The notes under the pieces were generated by a model. The model was not told the DNA's origin and made no database searches. It saw nothing but the letters and a program-made list of their open reading frames with translations. Positions 9,506-18,722 of a stretch of DNA of 64,000 bases are shown here, piece after piece. A program made the position numbers and the translations under genes. Every line of letters starts with the position of its first letter. The stretch's first letter is position 1. The DNA is from Acidovorax sp. sif1233 (lineage in GTDB: Bacteria; Pseudomonadota; Gammaproteobacteria; Burkholderiales; Burkholderiaceae_C): assembly GCF_019218755.1 (NCBI RefSeq), contig NZ_JAHUWZ010000005.1, positions 372,001 to 436,000 on the forward strand, read 5' to 3'.

Positions 9506-10480
9506 ATGCACATCCTGCTGGTCAACAACTCCCCCATCCCCGTCTACGGCTACGGGGGAACCGAGCGCGTGATCTGGGACCTGGGCAAGACACTCGTCCA
9601 GCAGGGCCACCGCGTGAGCTACCTGGTGCCCGAGGGTTCGACCTGCGACTTCGGCGACGTGCTGCCCATCCGCCCGGACGAGCCGTGGGAGGGGCAGATC
9701 CCGAAGGGCGTGGACATCACGCACTTCCAGTTCAACCCCCGTACCGAGCTGGCCAAGCCGTACCTGGTGACCGAGCACGGCAACGCGCGCAAGCCCAAGC
9801 CGCTGCCGCTCAACACGGTGTTCCTGTCGCGCGACCACGCCGCGCGGTATGGCTCCACCGAGTTCGTCTACAACGGCCTGGACTGGAGCGGCTACGGCCC
9901 GGTGGACTTCCAATCGCCGCGCCCGCGCTACCACTTCCTGGGCAAGGCGGCGTGGGGCGTGAAGAACGTGCGCGGCGCCATCAAGGTGGCACTGCGCGCG
10001 GGTGTGGAGCTGGATGTGCTGGGCGGCACGCGCATCAATTTCAAGCGCGGCTTTCGCTGGACACTGTCGCGCAAGATCCATTTCCACGGCATGGTGGGCG
10101 GCACGCAGAAGACGGGCTTGCTCAACGCATCGCGCGGGCTGATCTTTCCGGTGCGCTGGCACGAACCCTTCGGGCTGGCGGTGATCGAGAGCCTGTACTT
10201 CGGCTGCCCGGTGTTTTCCACGCCCTATGGCGCGCTGCCCGAGCTGGTGCCGCTGCACTGCGGCGTGCTGTCGGCCGAGGCGAACGTGCTGGCCGAGGCG
10301 GTGCGTGGCAACCGTTTCGATGCGCGCGCCTGCCACCAGCACGTGGTCGACCATTTCAGCGCCGAGCGCATGGCGCGCAATTACCTGCGGATGTACGAAC
10401 GTGTGCTCGCAGGCGAGAAGATCAATGCCCAGCCGCCGGTGATCCAGGGGCCTGCGCGCGAACTGCCCTGGAGGCAGTGA
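9506..10480 (+). CDS. family 4 glycosyltransferase
   Basis: Encodes 324 aa (MHILLVNNSPIPVYGYGG). The N-terminal GT4-type glycine loop GYGGTERVIWDLGKTL and the C-terminal donor site EPFGLAVIESLYFGCPVF (the E-x7-E motif of retaining GT-B enzymes) are clear, as is the YNGLD hinge. Shorter than many GT4 enzymes (about 370 aa). Its place 187 bp behind the O-antigen ligase gene suggests LPS core or glycan assembly; sugar specificity is unknown. An R2 repeat starts immediately at its stop codon. Confidence 0.87.
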   Translation: MHILLVNNSPIPVYGYGGTERVIWDLGKTLVQQGHRVSYLVPEGSTCDFGDVLPIRPDEPWEGQIPKGVDITHFQFNPRTELAKPYLVTEHGNARKPKPLPLNTVFLSRDHAARYGSTEFVYNGLDWSGYGPVDFQSPRPRYHFLGKAAWGVKNVRGAIKVALRAGVELDVLGGTRINFKRGFRWTLSRKIHFHGMVGGTQKTGLLNASRGLIFPVRWHEPFGLAVIESLYFGCPVFSTPYGALPELVPLHCGVLSAEANVLAEAVRGNRFDARACHQHVVDHFSAERMARNYLRMYERVLAGEKINAQPPVIQGPARELPWRQ

Positions 10481-10580
10481 AGCCCCCATGAGGCGCTGCG
10501 CGCCATCCCCCGAGGGGGACGCACCCGGTGGCTCGGCAAAGCCGGTTCCACGGGTGCACTGGCGGGGCCGCGCGCTTTGC
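10481..10580 (+). repeat. R2 dispersed hairpin repeat, copy 2
   Basis: Begins directly after the GT4 stop. Core CCCCCATGAGGCGCTGCGCGCC, then CCCCGAGGGGGACGC and a tail with GGCTCGGCAAAGCCGGTTCC. This is the short form of the element, with one central hairpin between the C-run and G-run. Confidence 0.7.
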
Positions 10581-10620
10581 AGAGACCGGGATTGGCCGTC
10601 CGCACTGCCTCCATCACTCC

Positions 10621-10653
10621 CACCCGTTCGGGCTGAGCCTGTCGAAGCCAGGG
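10621..10653. repeat. short repeat GTTCGGGCTGAGCCTGTCGA type
   Basis: The stretch CCGTTCGGGCTGAGCCTG followed by TCGAAGCC matches a short palindrome-like sequence I have met many times in intergenic DNA of Comamonadaceae and other high-GC Proteobacteria. Only one copy was noticed here. Function unknown. Confidence 0.5.
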
Positions 10654-10705
10654 CGTACACGGTGTTGCAACGCCCGGTCACTCTCCAGGGAATCCTGGTT
10701 GAATT

Positions 10706-10753
10706 GCCGCTAGCGCTTGTCCAGTAAGCGCTAGCAGCTATCGAATAAATAGC
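10706..10753 (-). repeat. R1 dispersed hairpin repeat, copy 1
   Basis: Perfect 8-bp stem TAGCGCTT-N7-AAGCGCTA at 10711-10733, followed on the right by the AT-rich box (AGCTATCGAATAAATAG). The AT box is on the right, so the element reads on the minus strand. It ends 1-2 bp from the stop codon of the nitronate monooxygenase gene. Confidence 0.8.
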
Positions 10754-10754
10754 G

Positions 10755-11915
10755 TCACTGCGCTTGCAGCAACGCTGCCTGCGCGGCCAGCGCCGTCCGC
10801 CATTCCGCTTCCAGCGCGGCCACCAGCGCGGCGGCGGGCATGGGGCGCACCGCGGCGACGCCCTGGCCGGCCCAGAGGGACAGGTGGTCTGCGCGGCCGG
10901 CTTCGGCGCTGGCCCGGCGCAGGGCGCCGGTGAGGGCGTTCTGCACCGGGTAGGCCGGCACCTCCGTCTCGTGCGCATGCAGGCGCTGCAGCATGGGGTT
11001 GACGATGCCGCGCGCGGGGCGGCCCGAGAACACGCGGGTGGTGCGCGTGTCGGTGGCGATGGCCTGGGCCATGGCGTCGCGGTAGGCGCGGCCGATGCCC
11101 GATTCGTCGCAGGCGAGGAAGGCCGTGCCCATCTGTACCGCCTCGGCCCCCAGCGCCTGCGCGGCGGCGATGCCGCGTCCATCCATGATGCCGCCCGCCG
11201 CGATCACGGCCACGCCGCGTGGGCGCAGCGCATCCACGCACTGTGGCACCAGCGCGAGCGCGCCCACCATCGCGGCGGCAAAGTCGGCCTGCGATGGCAC
11301 GCCCGCGCGCACGGTGGCGTCCGCAGGGGCAAGCCCTTCGGCCTGCGGCCGGCCCGTGGGCAAAAAGGTGCCGCGGTGGCCCCCGGCCTCCATGCCCGAC
11401 GCGCAGACCGCATCGGCCCCCACGTCGGCCCAGGCCAGGGCCTCGGCCACCGTGGTGGCGGTGCCGATCACGTAGCAGCCCGCGTGGTGCAGGCGCTCGA
11501 CCTGCGCGGCAGTGAGGATGCCGAAGGTGAAGCTCGCCACGGCGGGCCGGGCCTCGACCAGGGCCTCGAACTGCGCAGGGAAGTCCTCGCACCAGCGCGC
11601 GGGCACGGCGGCCTGCAGGCCGAACTCGGCGTACAGCGGGGCCACGCGGGCCAGCGCCTGCTCGACGGTGGCGGCATCGGGCGCGGGTGTGTCCTGCACG
11701 AACAGGTTGAGCCCGAAGGGCCGGTCGGTGCGGCGGCGCACCTCGGCGGCGGCCTCGGCCATGGCCGCCGGTGAGCGCATGCCGCAGCCCAGCGTGCCCA
11801 GCCCGCCCGCGGCGGACACTGCGGCCGCCAGGGCCGGCGTGTCGGCACCGGTCATGGGCCCCTGCACGATGGGCAGGCGAAGGGAGAGGGCGGTGCGCAG
11901 GCTGCGGTCGGGCAT
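10755..11915 (-). CDS. nitronate monooxygenase (2-nitropropane dioxygenase-like)
   Basis: Encodes 386 aa from the ATG at 11915 (MPDRSLRTALSLRLPIVQGPMTG); the open frame runs to 11999 but the family begins at this Met. FMN TIM-barrel marks: LPIVQGPM, GGLGTLG, the GLNLFV strand, GAEAVQMGTAFLACDESG with the phosphate-binding loop, and AAGGIMDGRGI. The family oxidises alkyl nitronates with O2; some members are enoyl-reductase-like. It lies 55 bp downstream of a LysR gene on the same strand. Substrate not deducible. Confidence 0.88.
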   Translation of the reverse strand: MPDRSLRTALSLRLPIVQGPMTGADTPALAAAVSAAGGLGTLGCGMRSPAAMAEAAAEVRRRTDRPFGLNLFVQDTPAPDAATVEQALARVAPLYAEFGLQAAVPARWCEDFPAQFEALVEARPAVASFTFGILTAAQVERLHHAGCYVIGTATTVAEALAWADVGADAVCASGMEAGGHRGTFLPTGRPQAEGLAPADATVRAGVPSQADFAAAMVGALALVPQCVDALRPRGVAVIAAGGIMDGRGIAAAQALGAEAVQMGTAFLACDESGIGRAYRDAMAQAIATDTRTTRVFSGRPARGIVNPMLQRLHAHETEVPAYPVQNALTGALRRASAEAGRADHLSLWAGQGVAAVRPMPAAALVAALEAEWRTALAAQAALLQAQ

Positions 11916-11970
11916 GGTGACGTTCCGTGAAAGAAAGAAGGAAATAAAGGGGGAAACGAGCTGAAGGCGG

Positions 11971-12843
11971 TCAGTCGACCAGCACCTGCTGCAGCGCATC
12001 GAGCGCGGCCGAGCGGTAGCCCTGGCGCCAGGTCAGCAAGGTGGTGATGGTGGTGATCGGCTGCTGGCTCAGCAGGGCCGCGTTCGGCGAGATGCTGAGC
12101 ACCGAGCGCGGCACGATGCCCGCGCAGCCGCCGCCCGCCACACTGGCCAGGATGGCGTGGTACGAGCCCAGTTCCAGCAGCTGCATGGGCTCGCGCCGTG
12201 GCGCGAACCAGTCCTGCGCGATGCGGCGGTAGGTGCAGCCGGGTTCGAACACCGCCAGCGTGCCGGGCTGCACCTGATCGGGCCCGGCGGCATGCGGGTG
12301 GCCGGCGGGCAGGACCAGCAGCAGCTCTTCGGTGAACACCGGCCGGGTTTCCAGGGCCGGGTCGGCGGGCTGGCCCGGCGGCCAGGCCACCAGCACCGCA
12401 TCGAGCGCATGCGCGCGCAGCCGCTCCACGAGCACGCGGGTCGCGGCGGTCGTGAGCTCCAGCGCCACGCCGGGCCACTGGCGGTGCAGGCGCGCGAGTG
12501 GCGCGGGCAGGCGGCTCGCCGCGGTGCTTTCCATCGACCCCAGGCGCAGGCGGCCGGCGGGCGGCCCCGGGTGCAGCGCCTGGCGGGCTTCCTCGGCCAG
12601 CGCGAGCAGCCGGTCGGCATAGCCCAGCAGTACCTCGCCCTCGGGCGTGAGCGCCATGCGCTTGCCCTCGCGCAGGAACAGCGGGGTGCCCAGGTCGGAC
12701 TCCAGCTGGCGCACCCGCGTGGTCACGTTGGACTGCACGCGCTGCAAACGCTCGGCCGCGCGCGTGACGCTGCCCTCCGCCGCCACGGTGCGGAAGATGT
12801 CGAGAGCGGCGAGGTCGAGCGGGGGTGGCCCTTTGTCCATCAT
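11971..12843 (-). CDS. LysR-family transcriptional regulator
   Basis: Encodes about 290 aa from the ATG at 12843 (MMDKGPPPLDLAALDIF); a start at 12870 would add nine hydrophobic residues and is less likely. The winged helix-turn-helix is FRTVAAEGSVTRAAERLQRVQSNVTTRVRQLE, followed by a LysR effector domain. It is divergent from the YbfB/YjiJ-type MFS gene with only 44 bp between starts. By the usual LysR arrangement it probably controls that gene and itself, and perhaps the nitronate monooxygenase gene behind it. Confidence 0.92.
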   Translation of the reverse strand: MMDKGPPPLDLAALDIFRTVAAEGSVTRAAERLQRVQSNVTTRVRQLESDLGTPLFLREGKRMALTPEGEVLLGYADRLLALAEEARQALHPGPPAGRLRLGSMESTAASRLPAPLARLHRQWPGVALELTTAATRVLVERLRAHALDAVLVAWPPGQPADPALETRPVFTEELLLVLPAGHPHAAGPDQVQPGTLAVFEPGCTYRRIAQDWFAPRREPMQLLELGSYHAILASVAGGGCAGIVPRSVLSISPNAALLSQQPITTITTLLTWRQGYRSAALDALQQVLVD

Positions 12844-12887
12844 GAAAAAGTATGAATTACAAAAATTCAATCTCTTGCTAAGATGAT

Positions 12888-14177
12888 ATGCAACAGCATT
12901 CCCCGTGGCAACCCCATGTCCCCACCGTGAACCCGGCGTCTCTTTCCCCTTCCACCTCCCGGCACGCTGACGGCGCCACGGCCCTGCAGGTCGCCCTGGC
13001 CGGCATGGCCGCGCTGGCGGCGGCCATGGGCATCGGCCGTTTTGCCTTCACCCCGCTCTTGCCCATGATGCTGCACGACGGCGTGGTGGACATCGCCACG
13101 GGCAGCTGGCTGGCCACGGCCAACTACGCCGGCTACCTCGCGGGGGCGCTGCTCTACATGGCCTTGCCCTGGCTGGGCCGGCGCCTGGGCGGCGTGCCCG
13201 GCAACGCGGCGCTCGTGCGCGGCGGGCTCGTGGCCACGGTGCTGCTCACGGGGCTGCTGGCCGTGCCGTGGCCGGCCTTTTGGCCCCTGCTGCGCCTGCT
13301 CGCGGGCGTGGCCAGCGCGCTGGTGTTCCTGGGCACGGCCAACTGGTGCATGGGGCGGCTGGCGCACCTGGGGCGCCCGGCCCTGGGGGGGCTGATTTTC
13401 TGCGGGCCGGGGTTGGGCATCGTCATCACCGGCCTGCCCACCAGCGCCATGGTGGCTGCGGGCTGGAGCGCCGCGGCGGGCTGGGCGGCCTTCAGCGCAC
13501 TGGCGGCCGTGCTGTGCGCGGGGGCGTGGGCGGTGTTCCAGGGGGTGGACGCACCGGCCGCGGGGGCGGCGGGGGCCGCAGGCGGCGCCTCTGCGCCCGC
13601 GCGCCCCGTGGCCGAGCGGACCCTCCTGGCCGTGGCCTACGGCCTCGCGGGCCTGGGGTACATCGTCACGGCCACCTTCCTGCCCGTCATCGCACGCGCG
13701 GCGCTGCCCGCCGGATCGGTCTGGCCCGACCTGTTCTGGCCGCTCTTCGGCGCGGGCGTGGCGCTGGGCGCGCTGCTCTCCACGCGGATCGCACCCACCC
13801 GCGACCGGCGCATGCTGCTGGCCTGGGCCTACCTGCTGCAGGCGGCGGCCATCGGGCTGGGCCTGCTCTGGCCGGGGCGCGCGGGGTTCGCGCTGGGCAG
13901 CCTGTTGCTGGGGCTGCCGTTCACCGCCATCACGTTTTTTGCCTTGCAGGAGGCGCGCCACCAGTGGCCCCAGGCGGGCGCGGGCTTCACCGGCCTGATG
14001 ACCGCGCTCTATGGCATCGGCCAGATCGTGGGGCCGCCCATGGCGGCGGCGCTGCTGGCACGCGCGGGTTCGCAGGCGCAGGGTTTTGACTGGGCGCTGG
14101 GCGTGGCGGGGTCGGTGCTGGTGCTGGGGGCCGTGCTCTACGGCGTCATGGCATGGCGCTGGCGCCAGCCGTGCTGA
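12888..14177 (+). CDS. YbfB/YjiJ-family MFS transporter
   Basis: Encodes 429 aa. The motif GIGRFAFTPLLPMML near residues 46-60 is diagnostic of the YbfB/YjiJ branch of the major facilitator superfamily, and about 12 hydrophobic helices are present. Substrate unknown; some members are drug or carboxylate exporters. Regulated probably by the divergent LysR protein. Its last 32 bases overlap the 3' end of the convergent histidine kinase gene. Confidence 0.88.
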   Translation: MQQHSPWQPHVPTVNPASLSPSTSRHADGATALQVALAGMAALAAAMGIGRFAFTPLLPMMLHDGVVDIATGSWLATANYAGYLAGALLYMALPWLGRRLGGVPGNAALVRGGLVATVLLTGLLAVPWPAFWPLLRLLAGVASALVFLGTANWCMGRLAHLGRPALGGLIFCGPGLGIVITGLPTSAMVAAGWSAAAGWAAFSALAAVLCAGAWAVFQGVDAPAAGAAGAAGGASAPARPVAERTLLAVAYGLAGLGYIVTATFLPVIARAALPAGSVWPDLFWPLFGAGVALGALLSTRIAPTRDRRMLLAWAYLLQAAAIGLGLLWPGRAGFALGSLLLGLPFTAITFFALQEARHQWPQAGAGFTGLMTALYGIGQIVGPPMAAALLARAGSQAQGFDWALGVAGSVLVLGAVLYGVMAWRWRQPC

Positions 14178-15405
14178 CCGGCAGGCGCAGCACGAAGCAG
14201 GCGCCACCGCCCTCGCGGTCCTCGCAGTGCACGGTGCCGTTGTGGCGCCCTGCGATGGAGCGCACCAAGGCCAGCCCCAGGCCCACGCCCCCCGCGCGCT
14301 CGCTGGCGCCCGGCAGGCGGTAGAAGGGCTCGAAGATGCGTTCGCGCTGGCTGGCTGGCACGCCTGGTCCCCGGTCGCACACGCGCACCTCGGCGTGGCC
14401 CTGGCGGCGGTGCACCACCACCGTGATCTCGCCCGTGCTGTAGCGCCGGGCGTTTTCCAGCAGGTTGCGGATGGCGCGGCGCAGCAGCTTGGAGACGCCG
14501 CGCACGTCCACGGAGTCGGCGCTGGAGCTCACATCCAGGTCGGCATCCACGCGCGCGCATTCCTCGGCGGCCAGGCCGATGAGGTCCACCAGCTCCACGG
14601 TGCCCACGTCGGCCTCGCGCGCATCGAGGCGGCTGGCCAGCAGGATCTCGTCCACCAGCTGGTCCAGCTCGGCGATGTTGCGCAGGATTTCCTCGCGGAA
14701 CGCGGGCGAGGGCTGCTGCCCGCCCATCAGCTCCATGCCCATGCGGATGCGGGTGAGCGGCGAGCGCAGTTCGTGCGAGGCGTTGGCCAGCAGGGACTTG
14801 TGCGACTTGACCAGCGTTTCCACGCGCGCGGCGGCGGCGTTGAACTGGCGCGCGAGGTCGGCCACCTCGTCCTGTCCCTGCTCGGGCACGCGCACCGACA
14901 GGTCGCCCTCGCCGAACTTCTGCACGCTGCGCTGCAGCGCCTCCAGCCGCAGGGTCAGGCGCCGGATGATGGGGTACACGCCCACGGCCACCGCCAGGCT
15001 CACGATGCCCAGCAGCCACAGGAAGCCGAACGGCGGCCGGGTCCAGAAAGCCGCGTCGCCCTGGTTGGGGCCGCCGGGCCGGCCGCCGCGTTCGCCGCGC
15101 GGCTGGCGGGGCGCCATCTGCAGCACGAACGGCTGGCCGGTGCCCGACTCGATATGGAACTCGGCCCCTTCGCCGGGTTCGCTGGGCTGGCGCGTGGCCA
15201 GGCCGCGCAGCACCAGGTTGCCGGCGGGGTCGCGCAGCACCATCTCGCGCGACGGCGGCACAAAAGGCTGCGCGTTCTGCGCCTTCTGCTCTTCGGCCAT
15301 GCGCCAGGCCCAGCCCACGGTCAGCGTCAGCACCGCGATGCCGCCGACCACGGCCAGCCAGATGCGCAGATACAGGCGGCGGGAGAAGGGGGTGGAGAGG
15401 GACAT
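14146..15405 (-). CDS. two-component sensor histidine kinase
   Basis: Encodes 419 aa. One membrane helix at about residues 12-32, a short periplasmic segment with a Gly/Arg-rich stretch, a second helix near 150-170, then HAMP, the HisKA dimerisation helix SHELRSPLTRIRMGMELM with the phospho-His, and HATPase_c with N box NLLENARRYS, G1 DRGPGVP and G2 GVGLGLALVRSI. Arrangement resembles CpxA/RstB-type kinases. The response regulator gene lies 45 bp upstream on the same strand. Signal unknown. Confidence 0.94.
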   Translation of the reverse strand: MSLSTPFSRRLYLRIWLAVVGGIAVLTLTVGWAWRMAEEQKAQNAQPFVPPSREMVLRDPAGNLVLRGLATRQPSEPGEGAEFHIESGTGQPFVLQMAPRQPRGERGGRPGGPNQGDAAFWTRPPFGFLWLLGIVSLAVAVGVYPIIRRLTLRLEALQRSVQKFGEGDLSVRVPEQGQDEVADLARQFNAAAARVETLVKSHKSLLANASHELRSPLTRIRMGMELMGGQQPSPAFREEILRNIAELDQLVDEILLASRLDAREADVGTVELVDLIGLAAEECARVDADLDVSSSADSVDVRGVSKLLRRAIRNLLENARRYSTGEITVVVHRRQGHAEVRVCDRGPGVPASQRERIFEPFYRLPGASERAGGVGLGLALVRSIAGRHNGTVHCEDREGGGACFVLRLPVSTAGASAMP

Positions 15406-15450
15406 TCAGCAAAGCGGGGTGCGCGCCGTGGCAGGGCCGCGCTCCACCGG

Positions 15451-16173
15451 TCAGTCTTGTTGTTTCGCGAATACATAGCCCACGCCGCGCACCGTGAGGA
15501 TGCGGCGCGGGTTCTTGGCGTCGGCCTCGATGGCGGCACGGATGCGGCCCATGTGCACGTCGATGGAGCGGTCGAACGCCTCCAGCTCGCGGCCGCGCAC
15601 GGCCTCCATGATCTGGTCGCGCGTGAGCACGCGGCCCGCGCGCTCGGCCAGGGCCACCAGCAAATCGAACTGGTAGGAGGTGAGGTCGGCCAGCTCGCCG
15701 GACACGGTCACGGTGCGCGCGTCGCGGTCGATCTCCAGCGTGCCGAACCGCAGCACCTGCGTGGCCGCCGAGGCACCGCCGCCATCGGTGCGGCGCCGCA
15801 GGATGGCGCGGATGCGCGCCAGCAGCTCGCGCGGCTCGAAAGGCTTGGGCAGGTAGTCGTCGGCGCCCAGCTCCAGGCCGATGATCCGGTCCATGGGGTC
15901 GCCCTTGGCGGTGAGCATGAGCACCGGCACCTGCGCCGCGCTGCCCTGCAGCGAGCGGATGCGGCGGCACACCTCCAGCCCGTCCATGTCGGGCAGCATG
16001 AGGTCCAGGATCACGAGGTCGGGCAACGGCCCGGCGTCCGGCCCCTGCAGCTGCGCCAGGCCGCTCTTGCCGTCCGCGCGGTGCGTGACCTGCAGGCCCG
16101 ACTGGCCCAGGTACTCGCCCACCATCTGCGCGAGGCGGGCGTCGTCTTCGATCATCAGCAGTTGGGAGCTCAT
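15451..16173 (-). CDS. OmpR-family response regulator
   Basis: Encodes 240 aa. Receiver domain with acidic pair EDD near residue 10, phospho-acceptor in VILDLMLPDMDG (about Asp57-59) and switch Lys in LPKPFEPREL. The C-terminal winged helix (DLLVALAERAGRVLTRDQIM, DVHMGRIRAAIEADAKNP, VRGVGYVFA) is the OmpR/PhoB type. Partner of the kinase gene 45 bp downstream. Target genes are unknown. Confidence 0.95.
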   Translation of the reverse strand: MSSQLLMIEDDARLAQMVGEYLGQSGLQVTHRADGKSGLAQLQGPDAGPLPDLVILDLMLPDMDGLEVCRRIRSLQGSAAQVPVLMLTAKGDPMDRIIGLELGADDYLPKPFEPRELLARIRAILRRRTDGGGASAATQVLRFGTLEIDRDARTVTVSGELADLTSYQFDLLVALAERAGRVLTRDQIMEAVRGRELEAFDRSIDVHMGRIRAAIEADAKNPRRILTVRGVGYVFAKQQD

Positions 16174-16288
16174 GGGGGCAGTGTAGTGGGAGGCCTGGAC
16201 AGAGCCCCCATGCTCGCGCGCGGGCGTCTCCCCGTGTTGAAGCCTCCGTAAAGTTGCGGTAAACCGCCGGGGGTGAAAAGCAGGCGGC

Positions 16289-16336
16289 TGCTATAAATTA
16301 GATAGCTATTCGCGAATTGCCATCAAGCGCCAGAGG
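16289..16336 (+). repeat. R1 dispersed hairpin repeat, copy 2, overlapping the ampG stop codon
   Basis: AT box GCTATAAATTAGATAGCTAT at 16290-16309, then the degenerate hairpin region ending AAGCGCCAGAGGC at 16326-16336. The last four codons and the TGA of the ampG gene (minus strand, stop at 16323) fall inside the hairpin half, so the repeat supplies the end of that reading frame. Confidence 0.75.
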
Positions 16337-17705
16337 CTGTTTTCACCCGGGATGCCAGCCACACCAGCACCAGCACCGGCAACCCCAGCATCGCGGTGGC
16401 CGTGAAGAAGTGCGCGTAGCCGAAGGCATTCACGTAGTCGCCCGAGAACCCCGCCACGAACTTCGGGGCAAGCAGCATCATGGAGCTGAACAGCGCGTAC
16501 TGCGTGGCCGAGTAGCTCACGTTGGTCAGGCTCGACAGGTAGGCGATGAACGCCGCCGACGCGATGCCGCTGGCCAGGTTGTCGGCCGACACCACGGCGA
16601 TGAGCGCCGTCACGTCGTGCCCGTGGCCCGCCAGCCAGGCGAACAGCAGGTTGCTCGCGGCGCTCAGGATGGCGCCCAGCATCAGGATGCGCATCACGCC
16701 AAACCGCATCGACAGCACGCCGCCCACGAAGGCGCCCGCCAGCGTCATGATCACGCCGTACACCTTGGTCACGGCGGCCACCTCGTCCTTGGTGAAGCCC
16801 ATGTCCACATAGAACGGGTTGGCCATGATGCCCATCACCACGTCGCTGATGCGATAGACGGCGATGAGCGCCAGGATCAGCGCCGCGTGCCAGCCGTAGC
16901 GGCGCAGGAAGTCGGCGAAGGGCTCCACCATGGCGCCCTGGATCCACTCGGCCGCGTTTCTGGCCGGGGGCAGTTGCACGGGCGCGGGCTCGCGCGAGAA
17001 CAGCACGGTGACCACGCCCACCGCCATCGACGCCGCCATGGCCAGGTAGGCCGCCTGCCAGGCGCCGTTCTGGTACGCGGCCGCGCCTTGCGCCACCACC
17101 TGCCCCACCGCAGGGGCCACTTCGGAGCGCGCCGCAATCCACAACACGCCCGCACCGGCCCAGATCATGGCCAGGCGGTAGCCCGTCTGGTACGAGGCCG
17201 CCAGCGCCGCCTGGTGATTGGCGTCGGCCGATTCGATGCGGAACGCATCGAGCGCGATGTCCTGCGTGGCCGAGCCGAACGCCACCGCCAGCGCGCACCA
17301 CACGATGGGTCCGAGCGTCTGGCGCGGGTCGGCCAGCGCCATGCCGATGAGTCCGCCCACGATGAGCGCCTGCGACAGCAGCAGCCAGCTGCGCCGCCGT
17401 CCCAAGGCCCGGGTGAGCAGCGGGATCGGCATGCGGTCCACCAGCGGCGCCCACACCCACTTGAAACCGTAGGCCAGGCCCACCCAGCTCAGGTACCCGA
17501 TGGTGCTGCGGTCGATGCCCGCCTCGCGCAGGCGGAACGAGAGCGTGCCCAGCACCAGCAGCAGCGGCAGCCCGGCGGAGAACCCGAGCGTGAGCATGCG
17601 CAGGCTGGCGGGCTCCAGGTACACGCGCAGGGTCTGCAGCCAGGGCGTGCGCGCGGACTTTTCGGGGCTGTGGCCGGGGGGGGAGGAAGTGGATGTGTCT
17701 GACAT
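16323..17705 (-). CDS. ampG: AmpG-type muropeptide MFS transporter
   Basis: Encodes 460 aa. N-terminal FSAGLPLLLVLGTLSFRLREAGI and the YGFKWVWAPLVDRMP motif are characteristic of AmpG permeases, and DIALDAFRIE near residue 150 is the conserved cytoplasmic signature; about 12-14 membrane segments. AmpG imports GlcNAc-anhydroMurNAc peptides for wall recycling. No ampC, ampR or ampD lies in the window. The C-terminal codons come from repeat R1. Divergent from the M48 peptidase gene. Confidence 0.9.
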   Translation of the reverse strand: MSDTSTSSPPGHSPEKSARTPWLQTLRVYLEPASLRMLTLGFSAGLPLLLVLGTLSFRLREAGIDRSTIGYLSWVGLAYGFKWVWAPLVDRMPIPLLTRALGRRRSWLLLSQALIVGGLIGMALADPRQTLGPIVWCALAVAFGSATQDIALDAFRIESADANHQAALAASYQTGYRLAMIWAGAGVLWIAARSEVAPAVGQVVAQGAAAYQNGAWQAAYLAMAASMAVGVVTVLFSREPAPVQLPPARNAAEWIQGAMVEPFADFLRRYGWHAALILALIAVYRISDVVMGIMANPFYVDMGFTKDEVAAVTKVYGVIMTLAGAFVGGVLSMRFGVMRILMLGAILSAASNLLFAWLAGHGHDVTALIAVVSADNLASGIASAAFIAYLSSLTNVSYSATQYALFSSMMLLAPKFVAGFSGDYVNAFGYAHFFTATAMLGLPVLVLVWLASRVKTASGA

Positions 17706-17831
17706 GGGGGGCGGAGGTTTTGTCTATCATCGCCGACACCCTTGCAGCCCGGCCTGCCAGCCTCCATCTGGCGACAAGCCCTGGTGTGTGGTGCGCCAGC
17801 GCTGCTTATTATTCCTTCAGGGATTGCCTGT

Positions 17832-18683
17832 ATGTGCCTTTTCTGCCCCGCTCCCTCCGTTGCACCGTCGTCCCCGTGGTCGGCGCGCCGTGCGTTCCTG
17901 CTGGCGGCCGGCGCCACTGCCGCCGCGCCGGTGCTCGCGCAGGTGGACGTGGGCACGGCGTCCAGCCTGCGCAAGCTGGTGCCCGCCGAGACGCTGGAAA
18001 ACTCGGCCGCGCAGCAGTACCAGCAGATGCTGCAGCAGGCCAAGGCCAAGCGCGCGCTGGCGCCCGAGGGGCACCCGCAGCTGCAGCGCCTGCACGCCAT
18101 CGCCAAGCGGCTGATCCCGTACGCCGCGCCGTGGAACGACCGCGCCAGGCAGTGGCGCTGGGAGGTCAATCTCATCGGCAGCCAGCAGATCAACGCGTTC
18201 TGCATGCCCGGCGGCAAGATCGCGTTCTACACCGGCATCCTGGACCAGCTCAAGCTCACCGACGACGAGGCCGCGATGATCATGGGCCACGAAATGGCCC
18301 ATGCGCTGCGCGAACATGCGCGCGAGCGCATCGCCAAGACGCAGGGCACCAACCTCGCGCTGCGGCTGGGCTCGCAGCTGCTGGGCCTGGGCGACCTGGG
18401 CCAGGCGGCCGCCGGCCTGGGCGGGCAGCTGCTCACGCTGCAGTTCAGCCGCTCGGACGAGAGCGAGGCCGACCTGGTGGGCCTGGAGCTGGCCGCCCGC
18501 GCGGGCTACCAGCCCTCGGCCGCCGTGAGCCTGTGGAAGAAGATGGGCAATGCCAGCGGCAGCAAGCAGGGCGGGCTGGCGTTCCTGTCCACCCACCCCT
18601 CGGGTCCCGCGCGCATCCATGAGCTGGAGCTGAACGTGCCCAAGGTGCAGGGCCTGTACGAGGCGGCGCGACGCAACGGCTGA
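17832..18683 (+). CDS. exported M48-family metallopeptidase
   Basis: Encodes 283 aa from the ATG at 17832; the frame is open back to 17742. The N-terminus has SARRAFLLAAGATAAA ending APVLAQ, a Tat-like or Sec signal. The zinc site HEMAHALREH near residue 155 fits HExxH, with the third ligand Glu in SDESEADLVGLELAARAGY. It resembles the soluble periplasmic M48 group (BepA/LoiP type) that degrades or assists outer membrane proteins; the lack of membrane helices argues against HtpX. Precise role not deducible. Confidence 0.9.
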   Translation: MCLFCPAPSVAPSSPWSARRAFLLAAGATAAAPVLAQVDVGTASSLRKLVPAETLENSAAQQYQQMLQQAKAKRALAPEGHPQLQRLHAIAKRLIPYAAPWNDRARQWRWEVNLIGSQQINAFCMPGGKIAFYTGILDQLKLTDDEAAMIMGHEMAHALREHARERIAKTQGTNLALRLGSQLLGLGDLGQAAAGLGGQLLTLQFSRSDESEADLVGLELAARAGYQPSAAVSLWKKMGNASGSKQGGLAFLSTHPSGPARIHELELNVPKVQGLYEAARRNG

Positions 18684-18722
18684 GGCGCCGGGCGGCCCCC
18701 GGGGCCGGGTGCTGGCGCCGCG

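Noticed and set aside
14146-14177. 32-bp antisense overlap of the MFS and histidine kinase gene ends as a regulatory device
   Set aside because: Short convergent overlaps are common in compact genomes; there is no terminator or other sign of special use.
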